In this document: positions 1 through 11,246 of the stretch, one piece after another
Layout: each line of letters opens with the position of its first letter
How positions within the stretch are numbered: the first letter of the stretch is position 1
DNA from: Leptolyngbyaceae cyanobacterium RM1_406_9
GTDB taxonomy: Bacteria > Cyanobacteriota > Cyanobacteriia > Elainellales > Elainellaceae
DNA: 45,314 nucleotides
Direction: 5' to 3'
NCBI GenBank assembly: GCA_012033355.1
Contig: JAAUQZ010000006.1
Location: 1 to 45,314, forward strand
Program-made: the position numbers and the translations under genes
Notes under the pieces: model-generated
What the model saw: the letters and a program-made list of their open reading frames with translations, nothing else
Databases searched by the model: none
What the model was told of the DNA's origin: nothing

Positions 1-6
1 ACCCCA

Positions 7-1053
7 TCAGGGATACAGCAAAATCTTCAACGTCTCTGGGGTTGGAGCAACGGCGCGTTCTACGGCGGCTGCCAAATCTTTAAGCGGATAGCGATCGCTC
101 ACCAGCGCATCTACATCAATCCGACGGTTAAACACAATGTCAGCCGCCAACGCCTGTACGCGGTAAGAAGAACTGTAGCTACCCATCAGGTCAATTTCTC
201 GCCGATAAAGAATATTGGGATTTAGCGGAATCTCTACCTCATCGGGAAATTCGGCAAAAAATAGAATCTTGCCGCCCTTGCGGGTGCAGTCTAACGCCTG
301 AAAGAAAGCCTTTTCGCTGGGAACAGCGAGTAGTGCTGTGTCTACCCCCATCCCTTGAGTTAAGGATTTAATTTTGGCGGCAAGGTCAGGATCACGCGCC
401 TCAAAAGCGGCTTCAGCGCCGACACTCAAGGCTTTTTCAATGCGGCTGGGGAGTAGGTCGGTGGCGATCGCCCTTGCTCCAAAATATTTCACCAGCATGA
501 TAAACATCAGACCAATCGGCCCTGCGCCTGTCACCAAAACCGTTTGTCCCGGCGCAACCTGTGCTTTTTTCACCGCTTTCAGACAGCAGTTCGTCGGCTC
601 TACAAAGCTAGCCTGCTCAAAACTGATGTTGTCTGGAATGGGGATCAATCCGCCGTGCCGCACAATGTGTCCCGGCACTTTTACGTATTCCGCAAAGCCA
701 CCTCCACTCGGCGTAAACCCTGCGGTCGTCGTCACATTCTTATAAACGTCACACATCGAAAAATTGTCATTGAGGCAATAGCCACAGTACATACAGGGAA
801 TATGATGCATCACCACAACTCGCTGCCCAACCTGCCACTCTTTCACCTCAGAGCCAACCGCAGCAATGATCCCCGCCGTTTCATGCCCAAAAATCCGGGG
901 TGGCTCATACAGCGGATAGCGAATCTTCTTAATATCAGACTGACACAACCCCACCACCTGTACCTGCACCAGTACCTCATCTGAAGCGATTTCTGGTGTA
1001 GGCACCTCTTCATAACTCAGTTGATTAACCCCTCTAAAAACTTGCGCTTTCAT
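7..1053 (-). CDS. Zinc-dependent alcohol/polyol dehydrogenase (MDR family)
   Basis: Predicted cytosolic NAD(P)-dependent dehydrogenase of the medium-chain (MDR) superfamily, 348 aa, full length for the family. Visible catalytic-zinc ligands are Cys37 (GLCQSD), His57-Glu58 (GHETAG) and a Glu in FVEPTNC. A structural-zinc lobe is formed by Cys87, Cys90, Cys93 and Cys101. The nucleotide-binding Rossmann motif GAGPIG lies near residue 176. The family oxidises secondary alcohols, polyols or threonine; the exact substrate cannot be read from the sequence, and sorbitol/threonine dehydrogenase-like is the closest description. The gene is divergent from the FAD oxidoreductase at 1118 with only 64 nt between the two starts, so shared regulation is plausible. 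Start at the ATG complementary to 1051-1053; the stop lies just inside the window edge, so the gene is complete. Confidence 0.9.
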   Translation of the reverse strand: MKAQVFRGVNQLSYEEVPTPEIASDEVLVQVQVVGLCQSDIKKIRYPLYEPPRIFGHETAGIIAAVGSEVKEWQVGQRVVVMHHIPCMYCGYCLNDNFSMCDVYKNVTTTAGFTPSGGGFAEYVKVPGHIVRHGGLIPIPDNISFEQASFVEPTNCCLKAVKKAQVAPGQTVLVTGAGPIGLMFIMLVKYFGARAIATDLLPSRIEKALSVGAEAAFEARDPDLAAKIKSLTQGMGVDTALLAVPSEKAFFQALDCTRKGGKILFFAEFPDEVEIPLNPNILYRREIDLMGSYSSSYRVQALAADIVFNRRIDVDALVSDRYPLKDLAAAVERAVAPTPETLKILLYP

Positions 1054-1117
1054 CGTTAGTGCCCTCTGGTTCTGGGATAGACTTTAGCATTGTCAGTAGC
1101 CCTTAACCCTTCCCCCG

Positions 1118-2923
1118 ATGCAAACCCTCACCACAGACATTCTCGTAGTTGGCGGCGGCACGGGTGGAACGGCGGCGGCGATTCAGGCGGCGCGGCGGGG
1201 GGCACAGACGATTCTCGTGAGTGAGTTTCCCTGGCTGGGCGGAATGCTCACTTCAGCGGGCGTTTCGGCTCCCGATGGAAATGAATTGGCGGCATTTCAG
1301 ACCGGAATCTGGGGTGCTTTTTTACAGGAATTGCGGCGGCGACAGCCAGAAGGGTTAGACCATGCCTGGGTCAGCTTTTTTACCTATGATCCCCGTGTGG
1401 GGGCAGAGATTTTTGCCGACTGGGTGCGGAAATTGCCTAACCTGCAATGGATTACAGGGCGATCGCCCCTAGAAGTTCTCAAACAGAGCGATCGCGTCAC
1501 AGGCGTTCGATTTGCCGATCTAACCGTTCAGGCAAAAATCACCCTGGATGGGACTGAGTTAGGCGACCTGCTATCCCTGGCAGAGGTGCCCCACCGCTGG
1601 GGATGGGAATATCAGTCAGAGTGGGGAGAACCCAGCGCACCCGTCACGCCTAATGAATTGACTCAGCGCTATCCCGTTCAGGCTCCCACCTGGGTTGTGA
1701 TCATGCAGGATTTTGGCGAAGGCGCAGACGTGCCGCTGATCCCGGCTCCACCCATTCGTCAGACGGAGCGATTTGAGGATGCCTGGACAAACTACGGCGC
1801 AGACAAATTTTTGAACTATGGACGCTTGCCGGGAAACCGTTTCATGATCAACTGGCCGCAAAATGGCAATGATTATGCAGAAGGTGTGGGACGCTTAGGG
1901 CAATCTGCCCTGAGCAAACAAGCATTTCTGTGGGAAGCCCGCTGGCACACGCAGCGGTTCGCCCGATTCATTCAAGCGAAGTTAGGCAGGCGCTATGGCT
2001 TGGCTGAGGATATTTTTCCAAAGGATGGCAAAGAGCTAGCGGGTGGTGCATACGCGCTACATCCTTACTATCGAGAAAGTCGGCGGCTCCGGGGTTTAGT
2101 CACTGTTATTGAGCAAGATATCCTACCGCTAACCGAGGGACAGGTTGCGCCATTGCCGATGAATGAGCAGGGGGAAGTGGAGGCGATCGCCCTCGGCAAC
2201 TACGCCAACGACCACCACTATCCTGGCTGTGAATTTCCGCTGAAGCCCAAGTCGATCCGCTGGGGCGGACGTTGGACGGGTACGCCTTTCACCCTTCCCT
2301 ATCGCTGTTTAATTCCTGCAACGATGGACGGACTGATGGTTTGCGAAAAAAATATTTCTGTATCTCACATCGCCAATGGCGCAACTCGACTTCAGCCCGT
2401 CGTCTTGGGGATCGGGCAAGCCGCAGGTATGGCAGCCGCGCTTTGTGTTGAGCAAAACTGTCAGCCTAGAGTTTTACCCGTCAGGCCTTTGCAGGAAGCG
2501 CTGCTGAATGAGCCAACCGCTCCTGCTGCGGTGATCCCGCTGTTTAATTTGCTGCCTAGCCACCCGGAGTGGCTCACCTGGCAACGGCGCTATCTGGAGC
2601 ATCCAGAAGCTTATCCGATTGATGGGGACTGTCCTCTAGCGGACGTTTCAGCCGATACCGTAACATTTGGATTAAGCGGCTCTCTACAAGAGTTGTCGGG
2701 GCAGTTTGAGCGAAAGGATGAGCAAAACTATGGGTTTACGGCGATCGCCCCTCTCGCTTTTGCAAATCAAATCTTCTCGCTCGTCACCCTGGAGCCGAAG
2801 GCAAACCAGCAGCTGGCGGCTTACAAGACCGGGCAGTTCATTAGAGTTAGGGGAAAGCTAAATTTAGCAGGCAGTTGGCTCTTAGTGGAAACAAGTGAAA
2901 CGATCACCAAAGCCATCCCCTAG
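1118..2923 (+). CDS. FAD-dependent oxidoreductase (FAD_oxidored family)
   Basis: 601 aa. The N-terminus has a dinucleotide-binding beta-alpha-beta fold with GGGTGG at residues 12-17 and an acidic residue ending strand 2 (ILVSE), so FAD binding is well supported. The segment FPWLGGMLTSAGVSAPDG follows the pattern of the FAD-dependent oxidoreductase family PF12831. Near residue 440 the motif LGIGQAAGMAAALC matches the second FAD-contacting region at the end of the domain. The remaining ~130 residues form a C-terminal extension of unknown role. The substrate is unknown; members of this family often act on sugars or sugar-like alcohols, which would fit the divergent alcohol dehydrogenase, but this is inference. 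No signal peptide is visible. The gene is intact, with HIP1 sites inside it. Confidence 0.88.
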   Translation: MQTLTTDILVVGGGTGGTAAAIQAARRGAQTILVSEFPWLGGMLTSAGVSAPDGNELAAFQTGIWGAFLQELRRRQPEGLDHAWVSFFTYDPRVGAEIFADWVRKLPNLQWITGRSPLEVLKQSDRVTGVRFADLTVQAKITLDGTELGDLLSLAEVPHRWGWEYQSEWGEPSAPVTPNELTQRYPVQAPTWVVIMQDFGEGADVPLIPAPPIRQTERFEDAWTNYGADKFLNYGRLPGNRFMINWPQNGNDYAEGVGRLGQSALSKQAFLWEARWHTQRFARFIQAKLGRRYGLAEDIFPKDGKELAGGAYALHPYYRESRRLRGLVTVIEQDILPLTEGQVAPLPMNEQGEVEAIALGNYANDHHYPGCEFPLKPKSIRWGGRWTGTPFTLPYRCLIPATMDGLMVCEKNISVSHIANGATRLQPVVLGIGQAAGMAAALCVEQNCQPRVLPVRPLQEALLNEPTAPAAVIPLFNLLPSHPEWLTWQRRYLEHPEAYPIDGDCPLADVSADTVTFGLSGSLQELSGQFERKDEQNYGFTAIAPLAFANQIFSLVTLEPKANQQLAAYKTGQFIRVRGKLNLAGSWLLVETSETITKAIP

Positions 2924-4362
<1,439 letters not shown>

Positions 4363-4389
4363 TCTCAGTAGATCGCAAAGCCTGGGTTT

Positions 4390-4488
4390 GCCCTCATCCC
4401 CCAACCCCTTCTCCCAACGGTTAGGGAGAAGGGGAGCCGAGCCTCAAAGTCCTTCTCCCAAGCTTGGAGAAGGATTTAGGGTGAGGGC
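4390..4488. repeat. Dispersed C/T-rich inverted repeat (about 99 bp)
   Basis: Left end GCCCTCATCCCCCAACCCC and right end GGATTTAGGGTGAGGGC are inverted relative to each other. Inside, CCTTCTCCCAAG pairs with CTTGGAGAAGG, and a third AGGGAGAAGGGG segment can pair with the left arm. This is the kind of CCCTCACCCTAAATCC-bearing repeat scattered through many cyanobacterial genomes. It lies between the frameshifted gene ending at 4362 and the convergent small gene ending at 4618. No target duplication is evident. Confidence 0.6.
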
Positions 4489-4617
4489 GGATCGGATGCA
4501 CAACAGACCTATTTTCGATCTACTGAATCCGTTGAACTGCAACACGGCGTAATCTCTCAAAAAGGTACAACCTATTCTGAATGTGCAGCCTTTGAACAGT
4601 TTTAGCGTAAAGTTGGT

Positions 4618-4925
4618 TCAGCGTAAAGTTGGAGCATCAGAATAGCCAACGCTCGGGCGAACGCTCAGGTCCACCGTCCAAACTACGTCTGCAAGCTCGT
4701 TCTGAGACTCTAAAAACTGATCGTGCAGGTAGGCGTGCTGAGCCATTTCGGACATATAGCCCACGTAATGGCCCATGAGAAAATAGACAGCCATCATCGC
4801 AGCGCGGCCGCGGAAACCAGGAAGCCCGCAAGCATTAGAGAAAATTCACGGCTTTCAACTGCCTCTTGCATCAGATGCAAGGCCCAGGCAACTAAACCAA
4901 TGACGATGACTAGAATAAAAAACAT
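4618..4925 (-). pseudogene. Small membrane protein, interrupted by one frameshift near 4800
   Basis: Read from the ATG complementary to 4923-4925, the frame gives a hydrophobic start (MFFILVIVIGLVAWALHLMQ) followed by ESREFSLMLAGFLVSAAA, then hits a stop. One base back, the frame continues AMMAVYFLMGHYVGYMSEM and AQHAYLHDQFLESQNELADV to a stop at 4618-4620. Adding one base inside the GC-rich GCGGCCGCGCTGCG stretch (about 4799-4812) yields a 102-aa protein with two or three membrane helices and a polar C-terminal tail. The smooth hydropathy across the join shows the two pieces belong together. Function unknown. A single-base sequencing deletion in GC-rich DNA is the simplest explanation. Confidence 0.6.
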
Positions 4926-5039
4926 TTAAAGAGCGAAAAATGTAACGAAATGTAATGCTTTACGTATTGTAACAGCTTCTCAGGCAAGTGTCCTCCTTTT
5001 GCTAAGGATTGCGGATTTATTGATGTGTAATTCTCCTGT

Positions 5040-5068
5040 GTAGGGGCATGGCAATGCCATGTCCCTAC
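5040..5068. repeat. 29-bp intergenic palindrome
   Basis: GTAGGGGCATGGCA and TGCCATGTCCCTAC form 14-bp arms around a single central A, with one G-U-type mismatch. It resembles the short GTAGGGGC...GCCCCTAC palindromes dispersed in cyanobacterial intergenic DNA. It lies about 80 nt beyond the 3' end of hisF; no T-tract follows in either orientation, so a repeat is more likely than a terminator. Confidence 0.6.
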
Positions 5069-5148
5069 AGAGATTCTGGTTTTACAGGTTATTTGATCCA
5101 CGATCCTAAGCAAACTCCATCTCAAGGATTGATTTTGTGAGTAGGCGT

Positions 5149-5919
5149 TTACGTTAACCGGACTGGAACCTGGTGGGCTTGCAGGTGATGCTTAATTTCA
5201 GCAATGGTTAGCTGTCCATAGTGCAGCAGTGAGGCGAGTAAAGCAGCTTCAGCCTGGCCTGCGGTCAGGGCGGCGTAGATGTGGTCACAGTTGCCTGCTC
5301 CCCCTGAAGCAATAACAGGAATTTGTACCTGAGCGGCGATCGCCTTCGTCAACTCCAAGTCATAGCCTGTCTGGGTTCCGTCTGCGTCCATACTCGTAAC
5401 CAGGAGTTCTCCAGCACCCCGTTGCTCGACTTCGGTTGCCCAGGCGATCGCATCTAACCCCGTATTTTCTCGACCACCCCGGACAAACACATCCCAACCC
5501 GGATTGGCGGGATCGGCGCGACGACGAGCATCGATGGCCACCACAATACACTGGTTGCCAAAGCGATCGCTGGCCCGGTCAATCAACTCTGGATCACGCA
5601 CTGCCGCCGAATTGATGCTAACTTTATCGGCTCCGGCTCTTAACAATTTTTTAATTGTTTCTAAGGATTGAATGCCGCCGCCAACCGTCAGCGGAATGAA
5701 GACCTGCTCCGCAGTTCGGTAGACCACATCGAAAATAATGTCTCGGTCTTCGTGGGTAGCGGTGATGTCGAGAAACACCAGCTCATCGGCACCAGCCTGG
5801 TTATAGACCTGAGCTAGTTCTACGGGATCGCCCGCATCGCGCAAATCGACAAAGTTAACCCCTTTAACAACCCGTCCGGCTTTGACATCTAAGCAGGGCA
5901 AAATTCGCTTTGCTAACAT
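5149..5919 (-). CDS. hisF: Imidazole glycerol phosphate synthase subunit HisF
   Basis: Cyclase subunit of the HisFH complex, which converts PRFAR and glutamine-derived ammonia into imidazole glycerol phosphate and AICAR in histidine biosynthesis. The 256-aa TIM barrel opens with [20 protein letters not shown], whose Asp is the first catalytic aspartate (LDV). The phosphate-binding segment TVGGGIQS, the strand IVVAIDARR and the second catalytic aspartate in [16 protein letters not shown] are present, as is ASGGAG near the C-terminus. The start is placed at the ATG complementary to 5917-5919 because the family begins at MLAKRI; an upstream start would add eight unrelated residues. It is not in a his operon here; the next gene upstream is a glycosyltransferase. 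Confidence 0.97.
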   Translation of the reverse strand: MLAKRILPCLDVKAGRVVKGVNFVDLRDAGDPVELAQVYNQAGADELVFLDITATHEDRDIIFDVVYRTAEQVFIPLTVGGGIQSLETIKKLLRAGADKVSINSAAVRDPELIDRASDRFGNQCIVVAIDARRRADPANPGWDVFVRGGRENTGLDAIAWATEVEQRGAGELLVTSMDADGTQTGYDLELTKAIAAQVQIPVIASGGAGNCDHIYAALTAGQAEAALLASLLHYGQLTIAEIKHHLQAHQVPVRLT

Positions 5920-5991
5920 TTTTGTCCTCAAGCAATAAACCAATCATTATCTTCTCAAATCAAAGGTCAGGGACTTGCATAAAAATAAAGT

Positions 5992-6038
5992 CCCAATTGT
6001 TTTGAGGCGCGGCTGAGCCGCGCCTCAAAACAATTGGG
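5992..6038. repeat. Perfect 47-bp palindrome with CGCGGCT core
   Basis: Two 23-bp arms, starting CCCAATTGTTTTGAGGCGCG, are perfectly inverted around a single G at 6015. The core TTTTGAGGCGCGGCT is nearly the same as TTTTGGCGGCGCGGCT in the element at 18935-19029, so the two look like members of one repeat family. It sits between the 3' end of the glycosyltransferase at 6061 and the hisF start. A transcript through it would fold into a very stable hairpin, but there is no U-tract, so a terminator role is uncertain. Confidence 0.75.
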
Positions 6039-6060
6039 ATCTTAAATAAACGCAGATCCC

Positions 6061-7132
6061 TTAACTAAATTGCTGAAGCACCTCGGCGGTTTGTTGTCCA
6101 GTTTTTTCCCAGCTAAATTGGCTGGCTCTAGCCAACCCTGCTGAACGAAGCTGCGATCGCACCCTTTCATCTGAAGCAACCGTCTGCATTGCATCTGTAA
6201 TTTCTGCCACGTTGTAAGGATCAACTAAAATTGCCGCATCCCCAGCCACTTCTGGCAATGAAGAAAGATTGGAGGTAACTACAGGTGTGCCGCAGGCCAT
6301 TGCCTCTAAAACGGGTAGCCCAAACCCCTCCCACAAACTGGGAAAAACCAGGGCGATCGCTGGTTGATCACTGTTGGCAATTCTGCGTAGGTCACATAGT
6401 TCAAAAACTTGACCTGAGCGGAAAGCTCTAACTGCTCGATTTGGGCAATCAGTTGAGGCGTGTAGCGCTTATCGGTTGGGCCTGCTAACCACAGTTCGTA
6501 GTCTTTATGCCGGGGTAAAGCCGCAAAAGCCGCCACGAGTCGCTGAAGATTCTTATAGGAGTCGCTGCGCCCCAAGTAGAGAAAATAGTTGCAGGTTGGT
6601 AAGCTTAAAAACCGAAAATGTTCGGCGTTGTGGGCAAGCAGAATTGGCGTAACTTTCTTGGCTGGAATTTGAAAAAATGAGTCAAATCTTTAGCCGTTGC
6701 GACAGAATCACACATTAGGTGCTGTGCCTGTTGAAGAACCTGGGGGACGTAGTAACGGTAGTACGGAGTCAGAGGAGAAAACCGTTTGGGAAAACGAAGC
6801 GGAATCAGATCGTGGACTGTGACAACAAAGCGACAGTTACTAAATAAAGGGGCTTCTGGAATGGGGGAAAAGATCAGGGGCGATTGCCTTTGCTGATAAA
6901 TTTGCGGCAATTGCTGCTGAGTCCAAACTAGACGTTTTAGATGCCCCCTAAATCCTTGCTCTGCGGTTTGCCCTGCTGGAATCGGATAGCAGTCCTGGTT
7001 CTCAATTTTTTGAGCAGTAAGCAACAAAGGGTTGAGTGATTTTAACTGAGGTAAGAGGTTTAAAGCATACGTACTCGTACCCGTAGGGCGCGATAGCAGA
7101 AAAGCAAGATTGACTAATAGCTGATGCGACAT
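6061..7132 (-). pseudogene. Family-4 glycosyltransferase, interrupted by two frameshifts
   Basis: Three pieces in different frames join into one 357-aa GT-B glycosyltransferase. The N-terminal piece (from ATG at 7132, MSHQLLVNLAFLLSRPTGTS) includes FVVTVHDLIPL and CDSVATAKDL. The middle piece contains YLGRSDSYKNLQRLV and ELWLAGPTDKRYTPQL. The C-terminal piece has [19 protein letters not shown], the usual nucleotide-sugar binding E-x7-E region of GT4 enzymes. The first break lies in a run of six T (minus strand, about 6667-6672); seven T would restore CATTTTTTTCAAATT. The second lies near 6358-6367, just before [10 protein letters not shown]. Both need one extra base. The sugar specificity cannot be told. 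In the sequence as given it is non-functional. Confidence 0.8.
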
Positions 7133-7191
7133 TTTTAAGGAATAAATCAAAGAATTCTTATAAACTAAGGCAAAGCAATTCCAAAAATTTC

Positions 7192-7911
7192 TTAATCCAT
7201 AAACCAGAATAAAATTAGCTTAATCTCACACTTTAGGGAAACCCACAGGTTGATCCAGAAGGCGTTTTGCACCTGGTTTAAGCAATTTGCTTTTCTTTCT
7301 TCCGCATAAAACAAGCGAATATTGTCCGGCTTGCCGCTCATGCCGTGAGGGTCATAATCGACTAATATTTCATTTAACATTAAAAAGTCATATTGACGAA
7401 ATGCCCTTAGCCAAAAATCATAGTCCATTCTCAACTGATAGTTTGGGTTGAATAGCCCAATCTGCTCAAATACGCTGCGATGTACGAAGGATGCTTGATG
7501 AGAAACCATTGATTTAAGGTTGAGGCGATTCCAGTTGTATAAAAGTTTTTTAGGTATCATTTTTTTGCCAAATTGAGCAAAGCCAGTCAGGATTAGACCT
7601 CGATCAAAACATTGACTGACTCGCTCAACGGTATCTCTTTGCCAAAACACATCGCCTGCATTGAGGAAGTTGATCCACTCGCCTTTGGATAGGTAAATTC
7701 CTTTGTTGAAGGCTTCGCTGATGCCCGAATCAGGTTCGCTCATCCAGTGGTGAATTTTTCCATCGTATTGACGAATGACATCAATTGTCCTATCTGTTGA
7801 AGCACCGTCTATAATAATGTATTCAATATTTGAATAGGTTTGAGATAAAACGCTTTGAATCGTTTCTTCTAATAAGTTCTCGCTATTTTTAACAACGGTG
7901 ATGATGCTCAC
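7192..7911 (-). CDS. Family-2 glycosyltransferase
   Basis: A 239-aa GT-A fold enzyme predicted to transfer a sugar from a nucleotide donor during surface polysaccharide synthesis. Visible signatures are SIITVVKNSENLLEETIQSV at the N-terminus, YIIIDGASTDRT, and WMSEPDSGISEAFNKG. In place of the usual DxD it has FLNAGDVFW. Near the C-terminus MDYDFWLRA is typical of the WcaE-like / PF00535 subgroup. The first plausible start is GTG at 7909-7911; the frame stays open upstream for 24 more codons with no ATG/GTG/TTG that I can see, so GTG is used with moderate certainty. It is 59 nt upstream of, and co-oriented with, the frameshifted GT4 gene, so the pair is probably one transcript. Confidence 0.85.
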   Translation of the reverse strand: MSIITVVKNSENLLEETIQSVLSQTYSNIEYIIIDGASTDRTIDVIRQYDGKIHHWMSEPDSGISEAFNKGIYLSKGEWINFLNAGDVFWQRDTVERVSQCFDRGLILTGFAQFGKKMIPKKLLYNWNRLNLKSMVSHQASFVHRSVFEQIGLFNPNYQLRMDYDFWLRAFRQYDFLMLNEILVDYDPHGMSGKPDNIRLFYAEERKANCLNQVQNAFWINLWVSLKCEIKLILFWFMD

Positions 7912-8033
7912 TAACGGTTGAATTCGCTTAGTTTGAGTTTGCTCTGAGAAAGAAACGATGGCAATATCCTCACAGCCTAGTGGTTAATATTGTTATCGTA
8001 CTGCTCAACGTATAGCCCTTGAGATAGGTGTAA

Positions 8034-10279
8034 ATGCCTTCCTCCAATCGAACCTCGTCTGGATTTGACCATCTGCATGAACGGGTGCGGCGCTGGATTT
8101 GGCAGCAGCAGTGGATGGAGTTGCGCGATATTCAAGAACAGGCGATCGCCCCCATTCTTTCGTCCCAACGCGATGTGATTATCTCTGCTGCGACCGCAGG
8201 CGGTAAGACAGAAGCGGCTTTTTTACCTATCTTTTCCAAGTTAATGGATGAGACTGGTAGTGGAATCCGGGTGCTTTACATCAGTCCGCTGAAGGCATTA
8301 ATTAATGACCAATATCGTCGCCTTTCCCAGATGGGAGAACTGTTGGAAATTCCGATTCATCCCTGGCATGGAGATATTGATGCAGGGCGAAAGCAACGGG
8401 CGCTGAGGCATCCGTCTGGCGTGGTGCTGATTACACCGGAATCTTTAGAGGCGCTGTTTGTGCGACGCGGGTATGAACTAGCGGGAATTTTTCAGGCGTT
8501 GCGCTATCTCGTGATTGATGAATTGCATTCCTTTATTGGCGTAGAGCGAGGCAAACAACTGCAAAGCCTGATGCATCGAGTTGAGCAGGTGGCAGGACAT
8601 TCGGTTCCCCGAATTGGCTTGAGTGCAACGCTGGGCGATATGGGGCTGGCGGCAGAGTTTCTCCGTCCGGGTGAAGGTGAGAAGGTTTGGTTGGTGCAAC
8701 CGGAGGATGACGACGGGCAAGAACTCAAAATTCAGGTGCGCGGCTACCGCATACTCGCACCCGACCTGTTTGAGGATGAGGATGAGAAATCTGAAGCTGA
8801 TGTAGATGAGGCTGGCGCAGACGAAATCAAAACCGCTGACTCTAAAGACAAATCAGATATTGCCGCCCATCTGTTTAAGGTGCTGCGTGGGACAAACAAT
8901 CTCATTTTCATTAATCGACGGGCAGACGTAGAAGCATACGCCGATCGCCTGCGTCGATTATGTGAACAGCAGCGGCTGCCGAATGAGTTTTTGCCCCATC
9001 ACGGCAGTCTTTCTAAGGATCTAAGGGAAGAAGCAGAGCAGGCGCTGAAGGGCGATCGCCCGCTACAGTTGTCTGCACCACCACGCTAGAAATGGGGATT
9101 GACATCGGTTCTATGACCTCGATTGCTCAGGTGGGTGCGCCTTTCTCTGTCACCAGTACTCGTCAGCGATTGGGGCGGTCGGGGCGGCGAGAAGGGGATG
9201 CGGCAATCATGCGCTTCTACATTTCAGAACCGGAAGTCACTCCTTACACTTCTCCCCAAGATTCACTGCATCCCGAACTGATGCAGGCGATCGCCATTGT
9301 CAATCTGCTGCTAAAGCGCTGGTGTGAGCCGCCCGTTGTCAACAAGCTGCATCTCTCAACGCTGATTCAACAGGTTTTATCTTTGATTGCTGAGAGGGGA
9401 GGCATAAGGGCGAAACAGTCCTGGGAGATGCTTTGTCAAAAGGGAGCTTTTACTGCCGTTGATCAGGCTTTATTCATTCAGCTATTGCGCTGTTTGGGGG
9501 GGCAAGACCTGATTCAGCAAACTCAGGAAGGGCTACTTTTGCTGGGCTTGAAAGGAGAAAGATTAGTCAATCACTACAGTTTTTTCACCGCTTTCCAAAC
9601 GCCTGAAGAATACCGCATCGTAACTCACGGAAAAACGCTGGGCACCTTACCTGTTGAATATCCATTAACGGAAGGACTCTACCTGATTTTTGCGGGATAC
9701 CGATGGCGCGTTCTGGCGGTCGATCAGGAACGCCGCGTCGTCGATGTGGAACGAGCCGCCACTGGACGGGTTCCTAGCTTTAGCGGCAATCGCGGTTGGA
9801 TTCACGATCGCATTCGAGAGGAAATGTACAGACTATACCTTTCTAAGGAAATTCCTATCTTTTTGGATGCGATCGCCTGCGACCTGCTGAACGAAGCCAG
9901 AACTAACTTTAGCCGCTATGGTCTGGCAGATTCGCCGCTGCTATCTAACGGTCAGCAAACGCTATTGTTTTGCTGGAAGGGCGACCTGGTAATCAATACC
10001 GTTCTGGTGCAGCTACAGGCGCGGGGGCTATCGGTGGGCAGAGATGCGATCGCCCTCATCATTGAAGATGCAGCGCCTGCGAAAGTGTTGAGAGAATTGA
10101 GGGCGATCGCCGCTAAGCCACCCGTGAATCCTGTCACTCTCGCCGCGACCGTCCAAAACAAAATGATCGAAAAATACGATCAGTTTTTGAGTGAAGAACT
10201 GCTCTGCCAAAACTACGCCTCTAGCTACCTGGATACCCAAGCAGCATGGAATACAGTCTCGGAGCTAGTTTCAGGCTAA
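8034..10279 (+). pseudogene. Lhr-like DEAD/DEAH-box ATP-dependent helicase, one frameshift near 9075
   Basis: Superfamily 2 helicase of the Lhr type. The first part (8034-9089) carries Walker A ATAGGKT at residues 53-59, motif Ia SPLKAL, TPESLE, the DELH box at 162-165, and motif III SATLGD near 197. The second part (open from 9092, with matching codons from 9074) begins TVVCTTTLEMGIDIG and has motif VI STRQRLGRSGR, then a ~350-aa Lhr-core-like C-terminal region. Adding one base after GATCGCCCGCT gives a continuous 748-aa protein, with TVVCTTTLE restored exactly where SF2 helicases have it. As written, the first frame ends at TAG 9087-9089. Acidic insertion EDEDEKSEADVDEAGADE lies between the two RecA domains. 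The 3' end overlaps the convergent MarR-GNAT gene by 4 nt. Confidence 0.85.
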
Positions 10280-11220
10280 ATCAGAAGCTCCATTTGAATG
10301 TTGCAGCGCTCATAGGGTGAAGGCGGTCTGACTGTTTTTTGGAAGCCCAGTTTTTGGTAAAGATTAATCGCAGGTTCTAAAGCAGTATTGCTTTCCAGAA
10401 AAACTGTTTTTGCACCTAATTCACGCGCCTTGTTGATCGCAGCTTGCCCTAATAGCCAGCCGATGCCTTTGCCTTTCGCCTTTTCGGTGACTGCCATTTT
10501 TGCTAACTCATAGGTGTCATCGTCTGTCTTGATCAGGGCACAGGTTCCTACAATTTCATCATTGAGACGAGCCAGGTAAATATGTCCGCCAGGGGTTAAA
10601 ATTTTTTCATTAGGATATTCGAGAGATTGGCGATCGCTCTCTTCTATCTGAAAGTATCTTTCGATCCATTCATAGTTCAAACGCTTGAAATCATTGTGAA
10701 ACTCTGGACTGTAATCAATAATTTCAACCTGCTGAGATTCACGAATTTTGCGTATTTCTTTAACCCGGTACAAAAAGCTTTTGTGAGCCAGTAAGAATTC
10801 AACTTCTTCGATCGCTTTCCACAAGTCATGCTGCATTTCTGCGATCAGATCTTCAGCGACTTGAGTGACATCCAGCAGTTGCTTCTCTAGATTAGGAATC
10901 AGTTGCTTCCCGGTGTTAGAAAGTTTGACCACGCTCACTCTTCCATCTTCAGCACTTTTGCCAAGCTTGACGAGTCCTTTCTTGCTCATCTCTTTGACAA
11001 TTTGACTTACTGATGGGTGAGAGTGCCCAATGATTTGAGCAATTTCAGTAATTGATGCCCGCTCCTGCTGGGAAAGCACGTAGAAAACCGGAAACCACTT
11101 GGGGTCTAGGTTTGTCTCATAGAGCGCATAAATTTTTGCTGCATCTTCGGTAAAAGTTTCACTCAATCGTCGCAGACGGCTACCTAACGCTACTTTGCCA
11201 ACCTGAGAGTAGAAATCCAT
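10276..11220 (-). CDS. MarR-family regulator fused to a GNAT acetyltransferase
   Basis: 314 aa in two domains. Residues ~30-145 form a MarR-type winged helix (RASITEIAQIIGHSHPSVSQ, then EMSKKGLVKLGKSAEDGRVS for the recognition helix and wing). Residues ~155-314 form a GNAT domain with the acetyl-CoA loop EKAKGKGIGWLLGQAA and the C-terminal NLYQKLGFQKT. Such helix-turn-helix/GNAT fusions are known in bacteria and probably couple DNA binding to acetylation of a small molecule or protein; substrate unknown. Start is the ATG complementary to 11218-11220. A 22-bp imperfect palindrome lies 27 nt upstream of the start (11247-11268), a likely autoregulatory operator. The gene is convergent with the helicase and overlaps its last 4 nt. 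Confidence 0.9.
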   Translation of the reverse strand: MDFYSQVGKVALGSRLRRLSETFTEDAAKIYALYETNLDPKWFPVFYVLSQQERASITEIAQIIGHSHPSVSQIVKEMSKKGLVKLGKSAEDGRVSVVKLSNTGKQLIPNLEKQLLDVTQVAEDLIAEMQHDLWKAIEEVEFLLAHKSFLYRVKEIRKIRESQQVEIIDYSPEFHNDFKRLNYEWIERYFQIEESDRQSLEYPNEKILTPGGHIYLARLNDEIVGTCALIKTDDDTYELAKMAVTEKAKGKGIGWLLGQAAINKARELGAKTVFLESNTALEPAINLYQKLGFQKTVRPPSPYERCNIQMELLI

Positions 11221-11246
11221 AAATCTGTAGATAAAATCTGGAGATA

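Noticed and set aside
544-984. 146-codon frame opposite the alcohol dehydrogenase
   Set aside because: Lies antisense within a well-supported gene and has the composition of a shadow frame.
4390-4488. CRISPR-like repeat
   Set aside because: No regularly spaced direct repeats or spacers; it is one inverted repeat.
5992-6038. Ordinary intrinsic terminator for the GT4 or hisF genes
   Set aside because: Arms are far longer than needed and no U-tract follows; shared core with the element at 18935 favours a repeat family.
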